A DNA stretch of 64,000 bases from Ipomoea triloba (GCF_003576645.1 NC_044927.1:17603185-17667184), one strand, 5' to 3'. Counted from the first letter of the stretch, positions 1 through 12,996 are shown. A program made the numbers and translations. Notes: a model not told the origin generated them from the sequence alone.

Positions 1-44
1 CCCCCCCCCCTCTAGACTTGTACCCCATCCCCTTGGGACCAACA
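1..44 (+). mobile_element. 3' terminus of a SIRE-like LTR (cut by window edge)
   Basis: The first 44 bases are the exact reverse complement of the LTR terminus at 62345-62388 (a C/G run, then tctagacttgtacccc, then ccttgggaccaaca). The terminus ends in the canonical CA. What follows (aatccaactttaaa) is not a primer-binding site, so this is the outer end of a 3' LTR or a solo LTR in plus orientation, with the rest of the element to the left of the window. The family assignment rests on the copy at 62345-63552. Confidence 0.8.
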
Positions 45-655
45 AATCCAACTTTAAATTGTGTTACGAGCACAAATCAAACTTCCACCATGAAACTACT
101 AGTACTGTTGATTTAAGACGACATAACTCACTCTAATCTTTTACTTGAATTATACATTATATATTTAGGAATCATGTCAATGACTTGCACACATCAAAAT
201 GATTGATGGAGACAAATGAAGTGGTGTTGTGTAATTAAACACATATTTACTATAATGATAAAAATAATAAAATTATATAAACAAAATAAATAATAAATTA
301 CTATAATTCTATAATTGGTATTTAAATTGTAATTTTATATCCATTCATTATATTTTATTTCAACAAAACACTTATATAATATATTAAGTAATTGAAATCC
401 TTTTTTTAGTACTACTGACTCTATTACAATATAATATAAGTAATTAAAGTCATAATCGAGCATATTCCATATTCTATAATTTACAACATTATCAAATAAT
501 CACATGAAGCTATATAATAAATTACTTGATTATGTTTTATGATGTTTTTTTATTATATATTTAGATAATAAAACTAAAGATGAAATTATAAAAAATTCTA
601 ATATTGAACGTGTACATTTATTTGATTATAAGATTAGTGCAAAAGTATTACTCAA
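45..655. other. AT-rich DNA, no gene seen
   Basis: No convincing open reading frame. From about 541 to 655 it is an inverted, diverged copy of 7263-7370, the sequence just inside a Helitron 3' end, so at least the right half is old Helitron-derived DNA. Confidence 0.6.
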
Positions 656-664
656 TTAATTGAA

Positions 665-1697
665 GAGTAAATACCCAAAATGGTCCCTCGACTATAGCAT
701 AATTCACAAATTGGTCCTCAACTATTGATTGAACCCAATTAAATCCTCAACTATTCAATTTTTACCTAATTTAGTCCTCCGTCAATTCATCCGTCTAAAA
801 CTTGTTAACTCTAAGGTCATATGCGTAATTTCACCATGTCAACCTCCAAAATCACCCACTGCCTCACTGTTTTCCCACTCCAACATCTGGTTGGTGTATA
901 ACAACCCCCACCGCAGGTGTAGTAAATTCCCTCGCAGAGATTGGTGATTTCGACGGGGAAGCTCGGGTCCTGGCCGGCGTACCACGCGTTTACCAGCGAG
1001 TTCATTGAGAGCTCAGCAATCTCGTGAGCGATCACACTTATCATCCCGTCAACCCGATATTTCCGTTAGGGGATTTTAGGGGTTTCAGATCCGGAATGTA
1101 GTCGGATATGACGAACAATACGCGCAGATTCCTAGGCATAATTTAGCGGAGTTTTTGACCTCAGCGTACGACAGCGTGTAGTCGACTATGGACGGGAAGG
1201 TGAAGTAATGGAAGCCGAAAACGGACAACGTACCTCCTAGACGAGAAGGCACCGTGACAGTAGATTTAATCGCGGATTGGACCATTAACTTGGTCAGGGA
1301 CTTGTCGTCGGAGCAAAACCCGCCGTTTTTCTCAGTGCCGAGGATCACATTTTGGGAAATATTGGCGCCGATCTGAGCTCTGTTTTCCACGACCATGGTT
1401 CTCTCTAGCGGCGGCGATGGCTGCCTTAACCCGCCACTGTTCTCCTTGGTGGCGATGGAGTCAAAAATGCAAAGGGAGATAATAGACAATAGAAAGATGA
1501 CGTATGAGGTCTTAATGTCAAGGTCTGATGAAATTACGAATATGACCTTAGAATTAACAGGTTTTAGACGGATGAATTGACGGAGGACTAAATTAGGTAA
1601 CAATTGAATAGTTGAGGATTTAATTGGGCTCAATCAATAGTCGAGGACCAATTTGTGAATTATGCTATAGTCGAGGGACCATTTTGGGTATTTACTC
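665..1697. mobile_element. Pack-MULE with long terminal inverted repeats
   Basis: The element starts gagtaaatacccaaaatgg and ends with the reverse complement of that sequence. The inverted repeats run about 170 bp (665 to about 835, and about 1530 to 1697) with a few mismatches. It is flanked by a perfect 9-bp direct repeat, ttaattgaa, at 656-664 and 1698-1706, the target duplication length of Mutator-like elements. No transposase is present. Between the repeats lies a fragment of an EXORDIUM/PHI-1-like gene, so it is a non-autonomous gene-capturing MULE. A related inverted sequence at 7135-7370 lacks the element and has one copy of the target (7254-7262), which independently confirms the insertion site. 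Confidence 0.9.
817..1633 (-). pseudogene. Captured EXORDIUM / phosphate-induced protein 1 fragment
   Basis: Two minus-strand frames together resemble the plant EXORDIUM-like family, secreted cell-wall proteins linked to growth and phosphate or brassinosteroid response. Frame 1085-1633 contains AQIGANISQNVILGTEKNGG and FHYFTFPSIVDYTL. Frame 817-1044 contains MISVIAHEIAELSMNSLVNA and WYAGQDPSFPVEI. The order matches the family, but the coding is broken: the two parts are in different frames, the stretch that normally lies between the IKS and FHYF motifs is missing, and the C-terminal part is lost. The first about 30 residues of the longer frame come from the MULE terminal repeat. A hydrophobic stretch (YVIFLLSIISLCIF) could act as a signal peptide but may be fortuitous. 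Expression cannot be judged from sequence. Confidence 0.8.
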
Positions 1698-2651
1698 TTA
1701 ATTGAATAATATATGACTTGTTTGTCTACAATTATCTTAAAAAGATCGATATGTAATATGACTTATTTAATTATTTTATTACTAAATTAAATATGGAAAA
1801 AATGAGAAATAATTTAATTTTATAATCTATACTATATATAAAAGCATTATCCTCCTTCCAAAGTTTCTTGCCCAAAGTTAGGGGCATTTTGGTAAAATCA
1901 GTTATTTTATTTATTTATTAATTTATTAATTTATTATATAAAATCAGTTAGTGCCTATTATGGTTAAATTTTGGTAATTGAATAATTGGATTGATTACAT
2001 AGTTAAGTGTGAACACGGTAATAAATTAGCCTTATTCTTGGATCTCCGTTCTTATAACAATAGTCAAATTGGTTCTACGAAATTATAACATATTGCTATA
2101 TTAATTTTATGGTAATTATAACATATTATAACATATTGCTATATTAATTTTGTGGTAATAAATTATAACAGTAGCATAATTATGTTTTTCTTTTTTCTTT
2201 TTTCTCCTACTAATCAGCCAAATTTCCTAAACTACTCCCCCATCTCCACCCCTCTTAATTTCTAACCTTTTTCACCTCTATCTCTCTCTCTCTTCCTTAT
2301 TTTCTATATAAACTATTGCTTATAATCATAATTCGTATTCCCTGTGAATTTTGAGCCGAATTTTACCTTTATTCTTCTCTCTCTATCTCTTAAAATTGGT
2401 TTCTCCTGGAAAATCAACAACCATGAGTACTGTAAACATGGTGGGGTACCGGATTGGTGACGCGGTGGAGGTTATCACCCAACGTTGATAGCATTACGTT
2501 GATAGCATATATTAGGATCAGGGTTCTTAATATATTGTGGTTTAGTCACATCCTTAATTCTTAAATATTTATGATATACATTTAGTTAATTTTATAATTT
2601 CATTTCCTTAATTATATTTGCTTTTGNGTCTAAAACTTGTTAACTCTAAGG

Positions 2652-3468
2652 TCATATGCGTAATTTCACCATGTCAACCTCCAAAATCACCCACTGCCTC
2701 ACTGTTTTCCCACTCCAACATCTGGTTGGTGTATAACAACCCCCACCGCAGGTGTAGTAAATTCCCTCGCAGAGATTGGTGATTTCGACGGGGAAGCTCG
2801 GGTCCTGGCCGGCGTACCACGCGTTTACCAGCGAGTTCATTGAGAGCTCAGCAATCTCGTGAGCGATCACACTTATCATCCCGTCAACCCGATATTTCCG
2901 TTAGGGGATTTTAGGGGTTTCAGATCCGGAATGTAGTCGGATATGACGAACAATACGCGCAGATTCCTAGGCATAATTTAGCGGAGTTTTTGACCTCAGC
3001 GTACGACAGCGTGTAGTCGACTATGGACGGGAAGGTGAAGTAATGGAAGCCGAAAACGGACAACGTACCTCCTAGACGAGAAGGCACCGTGACAGTAGAT
3101 TTAATCGCGGATTGGACCATTAACTTGGTCAGGGACTTGTCGTCGGAGCAAAACCCGCCGTTTTTCTCAGTGCCGAGGATCACATTTTGGGAAATATTGG
3201 CGCCGATCTGAGCTCTGTTTTCCACGACCATGGTTCTCTCTAGCGGCGGCGATGGCTGCCTTAACCCGCCACTGTTCTCCTTGGTGGCGATGGAGTCAAA
3301 AATGCAAAGGGAGATAATAGACAATAGAAAGATGACGTATGAGGTCTTAATGTCAAGGTCTGATGAAATTACGAATATGACCTTAGAATTAACAGGTTTT
3401 AGACGGATGAATTGACGGAGGACTAAATTAGGTAACAATTGAATAGTTGAGGATTTAATTGGGCTCAA
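2652..3468 (-). pseudogene. Second copy of the EXORDIUM-like fragment
   Basis: Exact repeat of the fragment at 817-1633, lying in the second half of the 1834-bp duplication. Frames 2652-2879 and 2920-3468 encode the same peptides. It lacks the left MULE repeat. It most probably does not exist as a separate locus in the genome. Confidence 0.75.
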
Positions 3469-4461
3469 TCAATAGTCGAGGACCAATTTGTGAATTATGC
3501 TATAGTCGAGGGACCATTTTGGGTATTTACTCTTAATTGAATAATATATGACTTGTTTGTCTACAATTATCTTAAAAAGATCGATATGTAATATGACTTA
3601 TTTAATTATTTTATTACTAAATTAAATATGGAAAAAATGAGAAATAATTTAATTTTATAATCTATACTATATATAAAAGCATTATCCTCCTTCCAAAGTT
3701 TCTTGCCCAAAGTTAGGGGCATTTTGGTAAAATCAGTTATTTTATTTATTTATTAATTTATTAATTTATTATATAAAATCAGTTAGTGCCTATTATGGTT
3801 AAATTTTGGTAATTGAATAATTGGATTGATTACATAGTTAAGTGTGAACACGGTAATAAATTAGCCTTATTCTTGGATCTCCGTTCTTATAACAATAGTC
3901 AAATTGGTTCTACGAAATTATAACATATTGCTATATTAATTTTATGGTAATTATAACATATTATAACATATTGCTATATTAATTTTGTGGTAATAAATTA
4001 TAACAGTAGCATAATTATGTTTTTCTTTTTTCTTTTTTCTCCTACTAATCAGCCAAATTTCCTAAACTACTCCCCCATCTCCACCCCTCTTAATTTCTAA
4101 CCTTTTTCACCTCTATCTCTCTCTCTCTTCCTTATTTTCTATATAAACTATTGCTTATAATCATAATTCGTATTCCCTGTGAATTTTGAGCCGAATTTTA
4201 CCTTTATTCTTCTCTCTCTATCTCTTAAAATTGGTTTCTCCTGGAAAATCAACAACCATGAGTACTGTAAACATGGTGGGGTACCGGATTGGTGACGCGG
4301 TGGAGGTTATCACCCAACGTTGATAGCATTACGTTGATAGCATATATTAGGATCAGGGTTCTTAATATATTGTGGTTTAGTCACATCCTTAATTCTTAAA
4401 TATTTATGATATACATTTAGTTAATTTTATAATTTCATTTCCTTAATTATATTTGCTTTTG

Positions 4462-7400
4462 TGGTTTAGCCCTACCTTTTCAGCTGCAGTGCATTCCAAT
4501 TCTCACAGAAAAGTTTTGGAGATGACGCGGCAAAAGACGGGAGGAAAGAATGGGATCCCGAGTAACGAAGCCTGTGGATATAGGGTAGATTGTGGTGAGT
4601 AGTTTACAACATCCCGAGAAGACGAGTAATTGAAACTAACCATATATTTTTGGTGTATTGCATTATTACTTTATTCTATTATGTTAATTCACTTAATTGT
4701 ATAATCTTCTAAAAATTTATTTACAACTTATTTTGACGACTTTTCAAGTGTTACAATAATATTATGTTGTCTTTTTTTTTTAAACAATAATATTATGTTG
4801 TCAAAACAATCCAAACATGGTAACGCATGCTTTCAATGTATATATCAAATATATAAATAATAAATTGATAAAGTCCTGCGGTACACGTCGTAATATATAA
4901 AATCATTACCATACAATTTAATATTAATTTCTAACCATTTATAATCACTTATAACCAAAATTGAAATGGTATTCGAAATGGTATTCAAAATTTAAATGGT
5001 ATTCAAAATTGAAATACAAATACAATACAATTAGCACGGAATGGTAATGATATTCGAAATTTATTATATTTCAATTTTGAATACCATTTCAATTTTGGTT
5101 ATATCCATTCCGTGCAAATCCATTTCAATTGAAATAATATTCGAAATTTGTTGTATTTTAATTTTAATTTCTAACCATTTATAACCAAAATTGAAATGGT
5201 AGTATCCTACTAACATGTCAACCTTATTCCATTTTATATTCATATAACAACTTTACAAAAATATCTTCAATTTTCTGAGTTTAAAAAAGAGACACATTAA
5301 TAGAAGGTATTTTTAAAATGAATAATGACATTCTTTTTCTAATTTTATCTCATAACGTTCATGACAATAAAATCATTTTGAATCATTGATACTATAAATT
5401 GATTGAACGCATCATGCGTTTAAGTTTTTTTTTTTTTTTTAAATATTTTATTAATTTATTAATTAATCAAATACTATTATTTAAAAAATCAATCACATAT
5501 TACCAAATAAAGAGTTAAAAATTAAGACTCAAAATTTAAAAAAAAATAGAAAAAAGAAAAAAATAGAATTTAGCATCACTCTTATAATGATCACACACAT
5601 ATATAACGTCGCATATTATAGAAGGGTCAATATATATTAAAAAAAACCAATATATATTTCCCCTTCTTTCAATACGGATGTACTATTATTTCTATATATA
5701 AAATGAGTAATTTATGGAACGGGTAAGTGTTATTTGGGACAAAATTTATTGTATTTTAATTTTAATTTCTAACCATTTATAACCAAAATTCAAATGATAA
5801 TATCCTACTAACATGGTCAACCTTATTCCATTTTATATTCATATAACAACTTAACAAAAATATCTTCAATTTTCTGAGTTTTAAAAAGAGACACATTAAT
5901 AGAAGGCATTTTAAAAATGAATAATAATATTATTTTTCTATGTCACCCCATCTTCCGTCTAAGGAATTTTAAAAATGAATAATAATATCCTCCTCCCAAA
6001 TTTTCCCACCCAAACTTAGTGACATTTTAGTAAAATCATTTATTTTATTCATTTATTATTTTATTAGTTATTCATATATATATTTATTCATAAAATCAGT
6101 CAATTGCTAATAACATGCCAATTTCATTTATATTTATGATAATATGGTAATAGGCGAATAAAACTATTGATTTAATTACAAAAGGTAAATTGCATACAAA
6201 ATAAGAATAATAATTAAAATAATAACACAAGTCAAAAACGGTGGATGCATGCATACTAGGCAAATAAAAAAGGAAAATAAATTGTTTTAATTATAAAATT
6301 AAATCAAATATTTATTATATTTTATTTTCTAACCAATTCTCAAATGGTAATAACCTACTAACACGAATTGTCTGCTTACATAATATTATTTTATTAAATT
6401 AATTTTTCATTAAATCGTAACAAATATTAGCATATTAATGTCACTTATACACGGTAATAGCAGTAATGTACGTGCAATAAAAATTGGTAATATTTATATA
6501 TACACGAAAATTGTCTTCAAAAAAAAGTATACACGAAGATCACGTCCATAAAGTCATCATTTATTAGTAGAAAATTAAATCAAGAATATGAGATATTATT
6601 GGAATTGAAAATTAAATCAAGAATATATTTAAAAGAAAATGAAATATTAGGAAAGACGAAATGAATATATTAATATTTCACTGGAAATATAGCATAACTT
6701 TCCCTACAAAAGAATTAGTAACCAACAAATGAAATATTAGGAAAAAATTATGAAGGAAAAATGAATGAAAATTAATAATTCTTTTAATAAAGGAAAAAGG
6801 AAATGAATATATTCAAAAGAAAATTAAAATATTAGGAAAAATTAAATGAATATATTAATATTTCATTGGAAATATAATCCGCAATCATCTCAACAACTTT
6901 AGATGTCGTGATCAAATTAATTAGTACACGTGTGACATGAACACTGCAGAAGGTCGAACATATTTAATATATAATAATACGGAGTAATAATTTTTGTATA
7001 TACGAATTGATATTCCGGTTAACGAAAAATAATTAATTTAGTGTAATTGACTAATAATAATTGTCTAATAATTATTATGTTAATTAAGCTAAATATTGGT
7101 CGTTCAATTTATTTTTATACTCCGCAGTAATTAAAGTTAAATTATTTCTCATTTTTCCATATTTATTTTTGTAATAATATAATTACTTAAGTTATACGGA
7201 GTATTAAATATCGATCTTTTAAAGATAATTGTAAACAAACAAGTCATATATTATTCAATTAATTGAGTGATACTTTTGCACTAATCTTATAATCAAAAAA
7301 ATGTACATGTTCAATATTAGATTTTTTTAAATAATTTTCTTTAATTTTATTATCTAAATAAATAAATAAAAATTTATCTGTGAATCGCACGGGTAATTGG

Positions 7401-7552
7401 ACAATTATTTGCTCTAATTCAAGCAAATAAAACATCAAAAAACATAATCAATCCAACCAATTTCATCAATTGCGCTATATAATATTCGATGTTATAATTT
7501 ATATAATTGTATATCGATCCAAATATTCTTAAAATATTATAACAAATTCATT
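4462..7552. other. AT-rich Helitron interior, no gene seen
   Basis: No reading frame of note. About 4485-4640 is less AT-rich and may be another captured fragment (unrecognised). An imperfect inverted repeat built on gaaatggtattc motifs spans about 4950-5110. About 190 bp are repeated directly at 5151-5340 and 5750-5941. A second Helitron 5'-like stretch (aatatcctcctcccaaattt) begins near 5985. Confidence 0.5.
5151..5941. repeat. Pair of about 190-bp direct repeats
   Basis: 5151-5340 and 5750-5941 share long runs such as ccttattccattttatattc and gagacacattaatagaagg, with scattered substitutions. They are separated by about 400 bp of AT-rich DNA. The divergence suggests an old internal duplication or two related element fragments, not an assembly join. 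Confidence 0.7.
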
Positions 7553-8515
7553 CCGTGCAACGCACGGGCGAAAATACTAGTTATTATAAAAATAAATTCA
7601 ACGATCAATGTTTAACATAATTATCATAATAATTATTAGGCAATTATTATTAGTCAATTACACTAATATATGTGCAATTATACTTTTATACCTTAAGTAT
7701 ATTCATTTTCACCATATCGCATTTAGTTTTTTCTTCCTCCTCCATATTTGAATGAATTAATTGTAATTATTAAAAAAAATCTAACAACCCATGTTTAATT
7801 AATTTATTAAAGTTTAAATAATTTAAAGTTTTCAAAAGGAAAATGTAATTAATTTTTTTAAAGTTTTAAAATAATTTTCAATCAATCAGTAATATTCTTT
7901 TTTCTAATTTTCGTTTCCTTTTTCATTAGGATCTTTTTATATTTTCAATCAATTATTAAAATTAGTTTTCTTTTCCATTTTATCTTTACTATTGTTTGGC
8001 GTGAATTTCACAAAGGATAATTTTATTTTTATTAATAGTAGTGTAGATAAGTATTCGAATTGAATTACTATTATTGGTGTAAATAATAATTAATAAATTA
8101 TTTTTTCTTATAAAATTACGCAGACTTTGTTTCCATTATTCTCACAATTATAATGGTTTAATTATTCTCAGAATTTGGTAAATAAAATTTTGTTACCAAT
8201 TAAAATTTATTTAACTTTTTTACCAATTAATTAATAATATTAGTTTGTGTGACAAAGTTGAAGGGAATAATTTTACTTTTATTAATAGTACTAGTTATGA
8301 CACGCGCGTTGCGCGATTAAACCAATGCCCAAATGCGTATTTTTAAATTAGTGTTCCTTAATTGGTTAAAGTAGTCATATAATAATGGGAAAGAAAAAAA
8401 TACTAAATTAATAAAAATCAAAGAAATTGTCTCGATGCTTATATATTTTAATAAAACATAACGAAATTGTAAATAGCTAAATTGGAACTAAAGTAAGTAG
8501 AAACAAATAAACCAC

Positions 8516-8740
8516 TTACATGGGAGCAAATGGCGTGTCATCATTGTCACTTGTTTGGACACCGGTCCGACTATTTAAATTCCATGTGTAATTGTATTTG
8601 TGATCAAGTACTTTATAGTTCGTCCGAACAGGTTTGACAATGACATTTGAGATGATGTACCATTTGTTGATTTGTAAAGTGATATCATACATTCCAATGT
8701 CATTATCAAACACTATTGATTGAACCTGAGTTCCTTGCAT
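8516..8740 (-). pseudogene. RPA1-like OB-fold exon fragment (Helitron cargo)
   Basis: The 74-residue frame contains MQGTQVQSIVFDNDIGMYD, WYIISNVIVKPV and YKVLDHKYNYTWNLNSRT. This is the single-stranded DNA-binding OB fold of the plant replication protein A large-subunit-like proteins that Helitrons often carry. It covers only one domain. The last codon before the stop runs into gtaagt, a good splice donor, so the frame is probably one exon of a multi-exon gene. The expected upstream part (the first conserved block before MQGTQV) was not found next to it; a Helitron insertion starting at 8870 lies just upstream. Confidence 0.75.
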
Positions 8741-8819
8741 TTAGATATAACATTTACAATGATGTTGGTGGTGAATGAGAGAATCTTCATAATAATAATA
8801 ATACTAATAATGATAAAAA

Positions 8820-8822
8820 TAA

Positions 8823-8863
<41 letters not shown>
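8820..8863. repeat. (AAT)n microsatellite
   Basis: About 14 copies of aat directly before the 5' end of the inner Helitron at 8870. Confidence 0.9.
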
Positions 8864-8864
<1 letters not shown>

Positions 8865-9380
8865 CTATATCTATACTCTATATAAAAGTAACATCCTCCT
8901 TCCAAATTTTTCCCGCTCAAACTTTTGTTAATATTTAATTACATAATTTATTAGTAAAATAATTAGTAAATCTTAATTGGTAAGAAAATTTTATATGAAA
9001 ATTAAATAATATCTATTAATTATAATTGGTAATAATCATTATTGACAAATTGAAAAGGAAACGAATATTATTAATTAATGAAAAATTATAAAGATTCCTA
9101 ATTGACTGAAATAATATTTGATTAAGAGGTAAATTGAAAAAGGAAATTTGATATTATTAATTTATAATTCTCACATTTCCCTACCTATAAATACAATGGA
9201 TGGTGACAAAAAAAAAATTATAATTCTTCATTTTGCACTTGCCTCCCTCGTCTCCTCATGTTGGTAGTTCTCTCATTCCCTTCTTCCACCGACCAGTAAG
9301 AAATCATATTACAAGGTTATGATATTACGTTGAATCTTCCTTTTATGATATGAGTTAATTATTGCGTTTTCTTTTTATAG

Positions 9381-9500
9381 TTATGTACTAGCCAGGTGTT
9401 TGCAAGCTTTTGAGCCTCGAAGAACATCCAATTGTTCAGAAACCTGTTGATCCTAGCCTCTTCATGCGTCGTTATACTAATGGTCAGGGACTGAGGGTCA
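9381..9500 (+). pseudogene. Possible captured exon resembling the TFIIIB BRF1-like family
   Basis: After a splice-acceptor-like ttctttttatag, the plus strand reads EEHPIVQKPVDPSLFMRRYT without interruption. The PVDPSLF core resembles my recollection of the cyclin-fold region of plant BRF1-like factors. An in-frame stop lies just upstream at 9389. The match is short and from memory, so the call is tentative. Confidence 0.3.
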
Positions 9501-9950
9501 AAATAATTCATCCTCTATTCATTTAAGTTTTTCCCCTTTTTTTCTCATTTTTGATGTGTAAACTAAATTGCTAAGGATAATGATTAATTGTCTCTATGAA
9601 TTGGTGCATCTCCATCCAAACTGCTTAGATAATTATTGAATGTGCTTTCTTCTAAATCGTTGTGGGCTGTAGGAGTTGAAATGCATAATTTTGACTTCTC
9701 TTCCTCCGTCAGTTTTAATGAAAGGTGACTACAAGAGTAGCGTATCAAAGAGAGTGTTGTAGGTTGTTGCAAGCATGCAATGAGATTGGATGCAGGTTTT
9801 CTTTAAAAATAACTCTGTAGTTGATAGATGAATGATTTTGTGATGTCTAAGTGGTCTCTCTCATGAAAATTTTAAATTAATTGCGAACACGTAGAAAATC
9901 AGTGGGATTTTGTATATTTCTGCACTCTCTTATGGGTTCAGATATTCAAA

Positions 9951-10547
9951 GGCTATGTTTGGCAAACCTAGCTGAAAAAAAAGTAGCTGAAAACTGAAAA
10001 GCTATAAGCTTGAAGCTGAAATCTGAAGAGCTGTTAAGCTAGCTGTTATGCTTAAAAGTGTTTGGTAAATTAATTTTTTGATAAGCTGATAAATGTAAAA
10101 AGACTAAAAAGGACATCTTCATACATTTTAAATGATTTTAAATTTAAATATGTTTGTTTATATATTAAAATATAAAATAATGAAATCAATATATTTAAAT
10201 AAAATATAAGGTAAGAACATATATTTGAAAATATATAAAGTAAAACAAAATGTTTATAATTCATAAGATTATTTCATACAAAAATTAATGTTCAAACACA
10301 AATGTCAAAAGAGTTTTAATTGGGATGGGTAAATAATTTCATTTATTTAAAATAATAAGGATAAAAATGGAAAAAAGTTTAAAAGCTACTAGCTTATTTT
10401 TGAAAAGTTATCTAAAGTAGCATTTCAAAATAAGCTCTTATTTTAAGCTACTAGCTTATTTTGAGAACATTACCAAACAGAACTTATAGCTTATTAGTAG
10501 CTTAAAATAAGCTATAAGCTCCTAAATAAGCTCTGCCAAACAGAGTC
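9951..10547. mobile_element. hAT-like MITE, about 0.6 kb
   Basis: Left end ggctatgtttggcaaacc and right end ctctgccaaacagagtc form an imperfect terminal inverted repeat. The subterminal DNA is rich in agctt/taagct motifs in opposite orientation at the two ends. The family recurs at 28683-29313. There is no coding capacity and no clear target duplication. Confidence 0.6.
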
Positions 10548-11448
10548 AAAATCTAATGTTTTAAGTATATATATTGCAAAAGTTGGTTGGTTAATTAAGC
10601 TCTACTGTTAGATATCTTTTCTACACCATTAACATGTAATATGCATTTTTATTATATAATAGTTGACATTATATTTATTTTTAAATTATTTCTTCTTTAT
10701 TTTTCTATATTTATTTTAATAATAATATAATTATCTAATCATAATAATGTACAAAATTATCAAAGACTGCAAATTGGATTCCAAAAACACATTTTCATGA
10801 CATTGATGTTGCCTAATATTCTTATTAATTATTTCCAACCTAATTATTTCAATTCCTAGCCGAAATTAATGTACCAAAATATTAATTATTTATTAACATA
10901 ATTACCTAATATTCTTATTTTATATTTAAGGTATAATATTATTAGTACAAAAATAGATTATCANGAACTTATAGCTTATTAGTAGCTTAAAATAAGCTAT
11001 AAGCTCCTAAATAAGCTCTGCCAAACAGAGTCAAAATCTAATGTTTTAAGTATATATATTGCAAAAGTTGGTTGGTTAATTAAGCTCTACTGTTAGATAT
11101 CTTTTCTACACCATTAACATGTAATATGCATTTTTATTATATAATAGTTGACATTATATTTATTTTTAAATTATTTCTTCTTTATTTTTCTATATTTATT
11201 TTAATAATAATATAATTATCTAATCATAATAATGTACAAAATTATCAAAGACTGCAAATTGGATTCCAAAAACACATTTTCATGACATTGATGTTGCCTA
11301 ATATTCTTATTAATTATTTCCAACCTAATTATTTCAATTCCTAGCCGAAATTAATGTACCAAAATATTAATTATTTATTAACATAATTACCTAATATTCT
11401 TATTTTATATTTAAGGTATAATATTATTAGTACAAAAATAGATTATCA
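10480..11448. repeat. 484-bp direct duplication across a single N (probable assembly artefact)
   Basis: Bases 10480-10963 recur at 10965-11448 with an N at 10964. The first base after the N restarts exactly at gaacttatagct. The copies appear identical. Same pattern as the 1834-bp case. Confidence 0.85.
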
Positions 11449-11529
11449 TTCCCTTCTTTTGAGTAATTATTACGATATTTTTATGGTTTTTTTTATACTT
11501 GCCATTATAAAGTATAATTGATTTTGTAC

Positions 11530-11534
<5 letters not shown>

Positions 11535-11601
<67 letters not shown>

Positions 11602-11612
11602 NTATATATATA
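11535..11612. repeat. (TA)n microsatellite with an N
   Basis: About 75 bases of alternating TA with an N at 11602, followed by ca-rich repeats to about 11660. The array length is unreliable because of the N. Confidence 0.9.
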
Positions 11613-12324
11613 TAAATAGATAAATACACACACACATACACACACAAACACACACACACATTAGTACAAAATAAATTATACATGTGTTAATAATTGCATA
11701 ATAATTATTATGGTAATTCTCATCACCTACTCCCATGTGATTTATGATTATTTTATTGTAATCTATATACATATTTTTATACTTAAGTATAATATTATTG
11801 GCACAAAATAAATTGTAGTTATCTTTTCTTTAGGTGCAAATACTTAACTTAATAATTAAATATTAATATAATTGCCTAATTTTTATTTATTGTAATCATT
11901 ATGGTAATTCTCATTCCCTTCTTCCGTGTAATTATTTAAGTAATATATATAAAAGTATAATATTATTATAATTATAACTAAAGAATAATTGAATAATTTT
12001 TTCAGCATTAATGTACTATAATCATTCAGCTTTTTTTTATATATAATTTTCCTAATATAATTTGTATCTAATTGATTTTGAGACTAATATATAAATCATT
12101 ACATTTCAAGATGTTTTTTTACCTTACCATAATTCATCATTTTTCATTGTATCTTTTACTTTTTTCAGCCACATAATTAAAAATCTACCCATAATGGTTC
12201 TTACTTTCGTTTTACTCAATGAAATAAATGCCTAAAGTACTGCTTAGACAATTAGGGTACGATTGATTCATTGTACGGGGTGTTAGGGTTAAAAGATTGA
12301 GATAATTTTTTTTTGTTTTTTTTT

Positions 12325-12325
<1 letters not shown>

Positions 12326-12391
<66 letters not shown>
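12326..12391. repeat. (TA)n microsatellite
   Basis: About 33 TA units after a T-rich run. Confidence 0.9.
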
Positions 12392-12394
<3 letters not shown>

Positions 12395-12996
12395 GTTTAT
12401 TTCATTGGACTTTCTATTTATTCATTTATTTATTGTATTTTATTTATTTATTTACCTAGATGACTAAAATAATAGCAATGATTATCTTTTACATGTAATC
12501 TATATTAAATGACATGTATACAATATATGTGGACTATGCATATTACTGGCATATTTTATGTATGTGTAATTTGCATAATTATGTTTATATTTTAGGCACA
12601 TTTGATTTATTTAAATTCAAATGTTTTAAAATCACGCGTTGTATCTAATAACATAATGCTTTATAATATGTTTTTTTGGTAAAATATTGTGACGATCAAT
12701 ATATACATGCAATTCAATATTACAAGAGAACAAATATTATATTGAGTGATATTTTTACACTAATCACATAATAAAATAATTGTAAATGTTCAATATTAGG
12801 ATTTTTTTTATTATTCTATCTTTAATTTTATTATCTAAATATATAATTTAAAATATTTATCCGTGCATCGCACAGGTAATTGAGCAATTATTTAATTGAA
12901 TTCAAGCAAGGATAACATTAGAAACATAATCGATTCAACCATTTTCATCATTTGCACTATATAATATTGATGTTATAATTTATATAATTATATATC

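Larger units (their letters stand above)
793..4461. repeat. 1834-bp direct duplication joined by one N (probable assembly artefact)
   Basis: Bases 793-2626 recur at 2628-4461 at a constant offset of 1835, with a single N at 2627 between them. The two copies look identical, including the MULE interior, its right repeat, the Helitron start and identical derived proteins. The second copy starts abruptly inside the MULE left repeat (gtctaaaacttg). This is what two overlapping contigs joined without merging would give. Confidence 0.85.
3661..7580 (+). mobile_element. Helitron (plus strand), termini recognised
   Basis: The 5' end TCTATACTATATATAAAAGC, preceded by A, lies at 3661; the assembly-duplicated copy lies at 1826. 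The 3' end is at 7580: a hairpin CCGTGC-aac-GCACGG (7553-7567), then gcgaaaatactag, ending in CTAG and followed by T. TC start, hairpin plus CTAG end and insertion between A and T are the hallmarks of Helitrons. No Rep/helicase gene is visible, so it is non-autonomous. A 21-codon ATG frame at 4258-4323 (also 2423-2488) starts MSTVNMVGYRIGDAVEVITQ and may be a scrap of captured gene; I do not recognise it. Pairing of these two termini is an inference, because a further Helitron-like start fragment lies at about 5985. Confidence 0.65.

Noticed and set aside
1395..1580. Plus-strand 61-codon frame in the MULE
   Set aside because: Antisense to the EXORDIUM-like fragment and not similar to anything recognised.
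11411..11772. Open frames of about 100 codons across the TA/CA repeat
   Set aside because: Translation of a microsatellite containing an N; no real protein composition.
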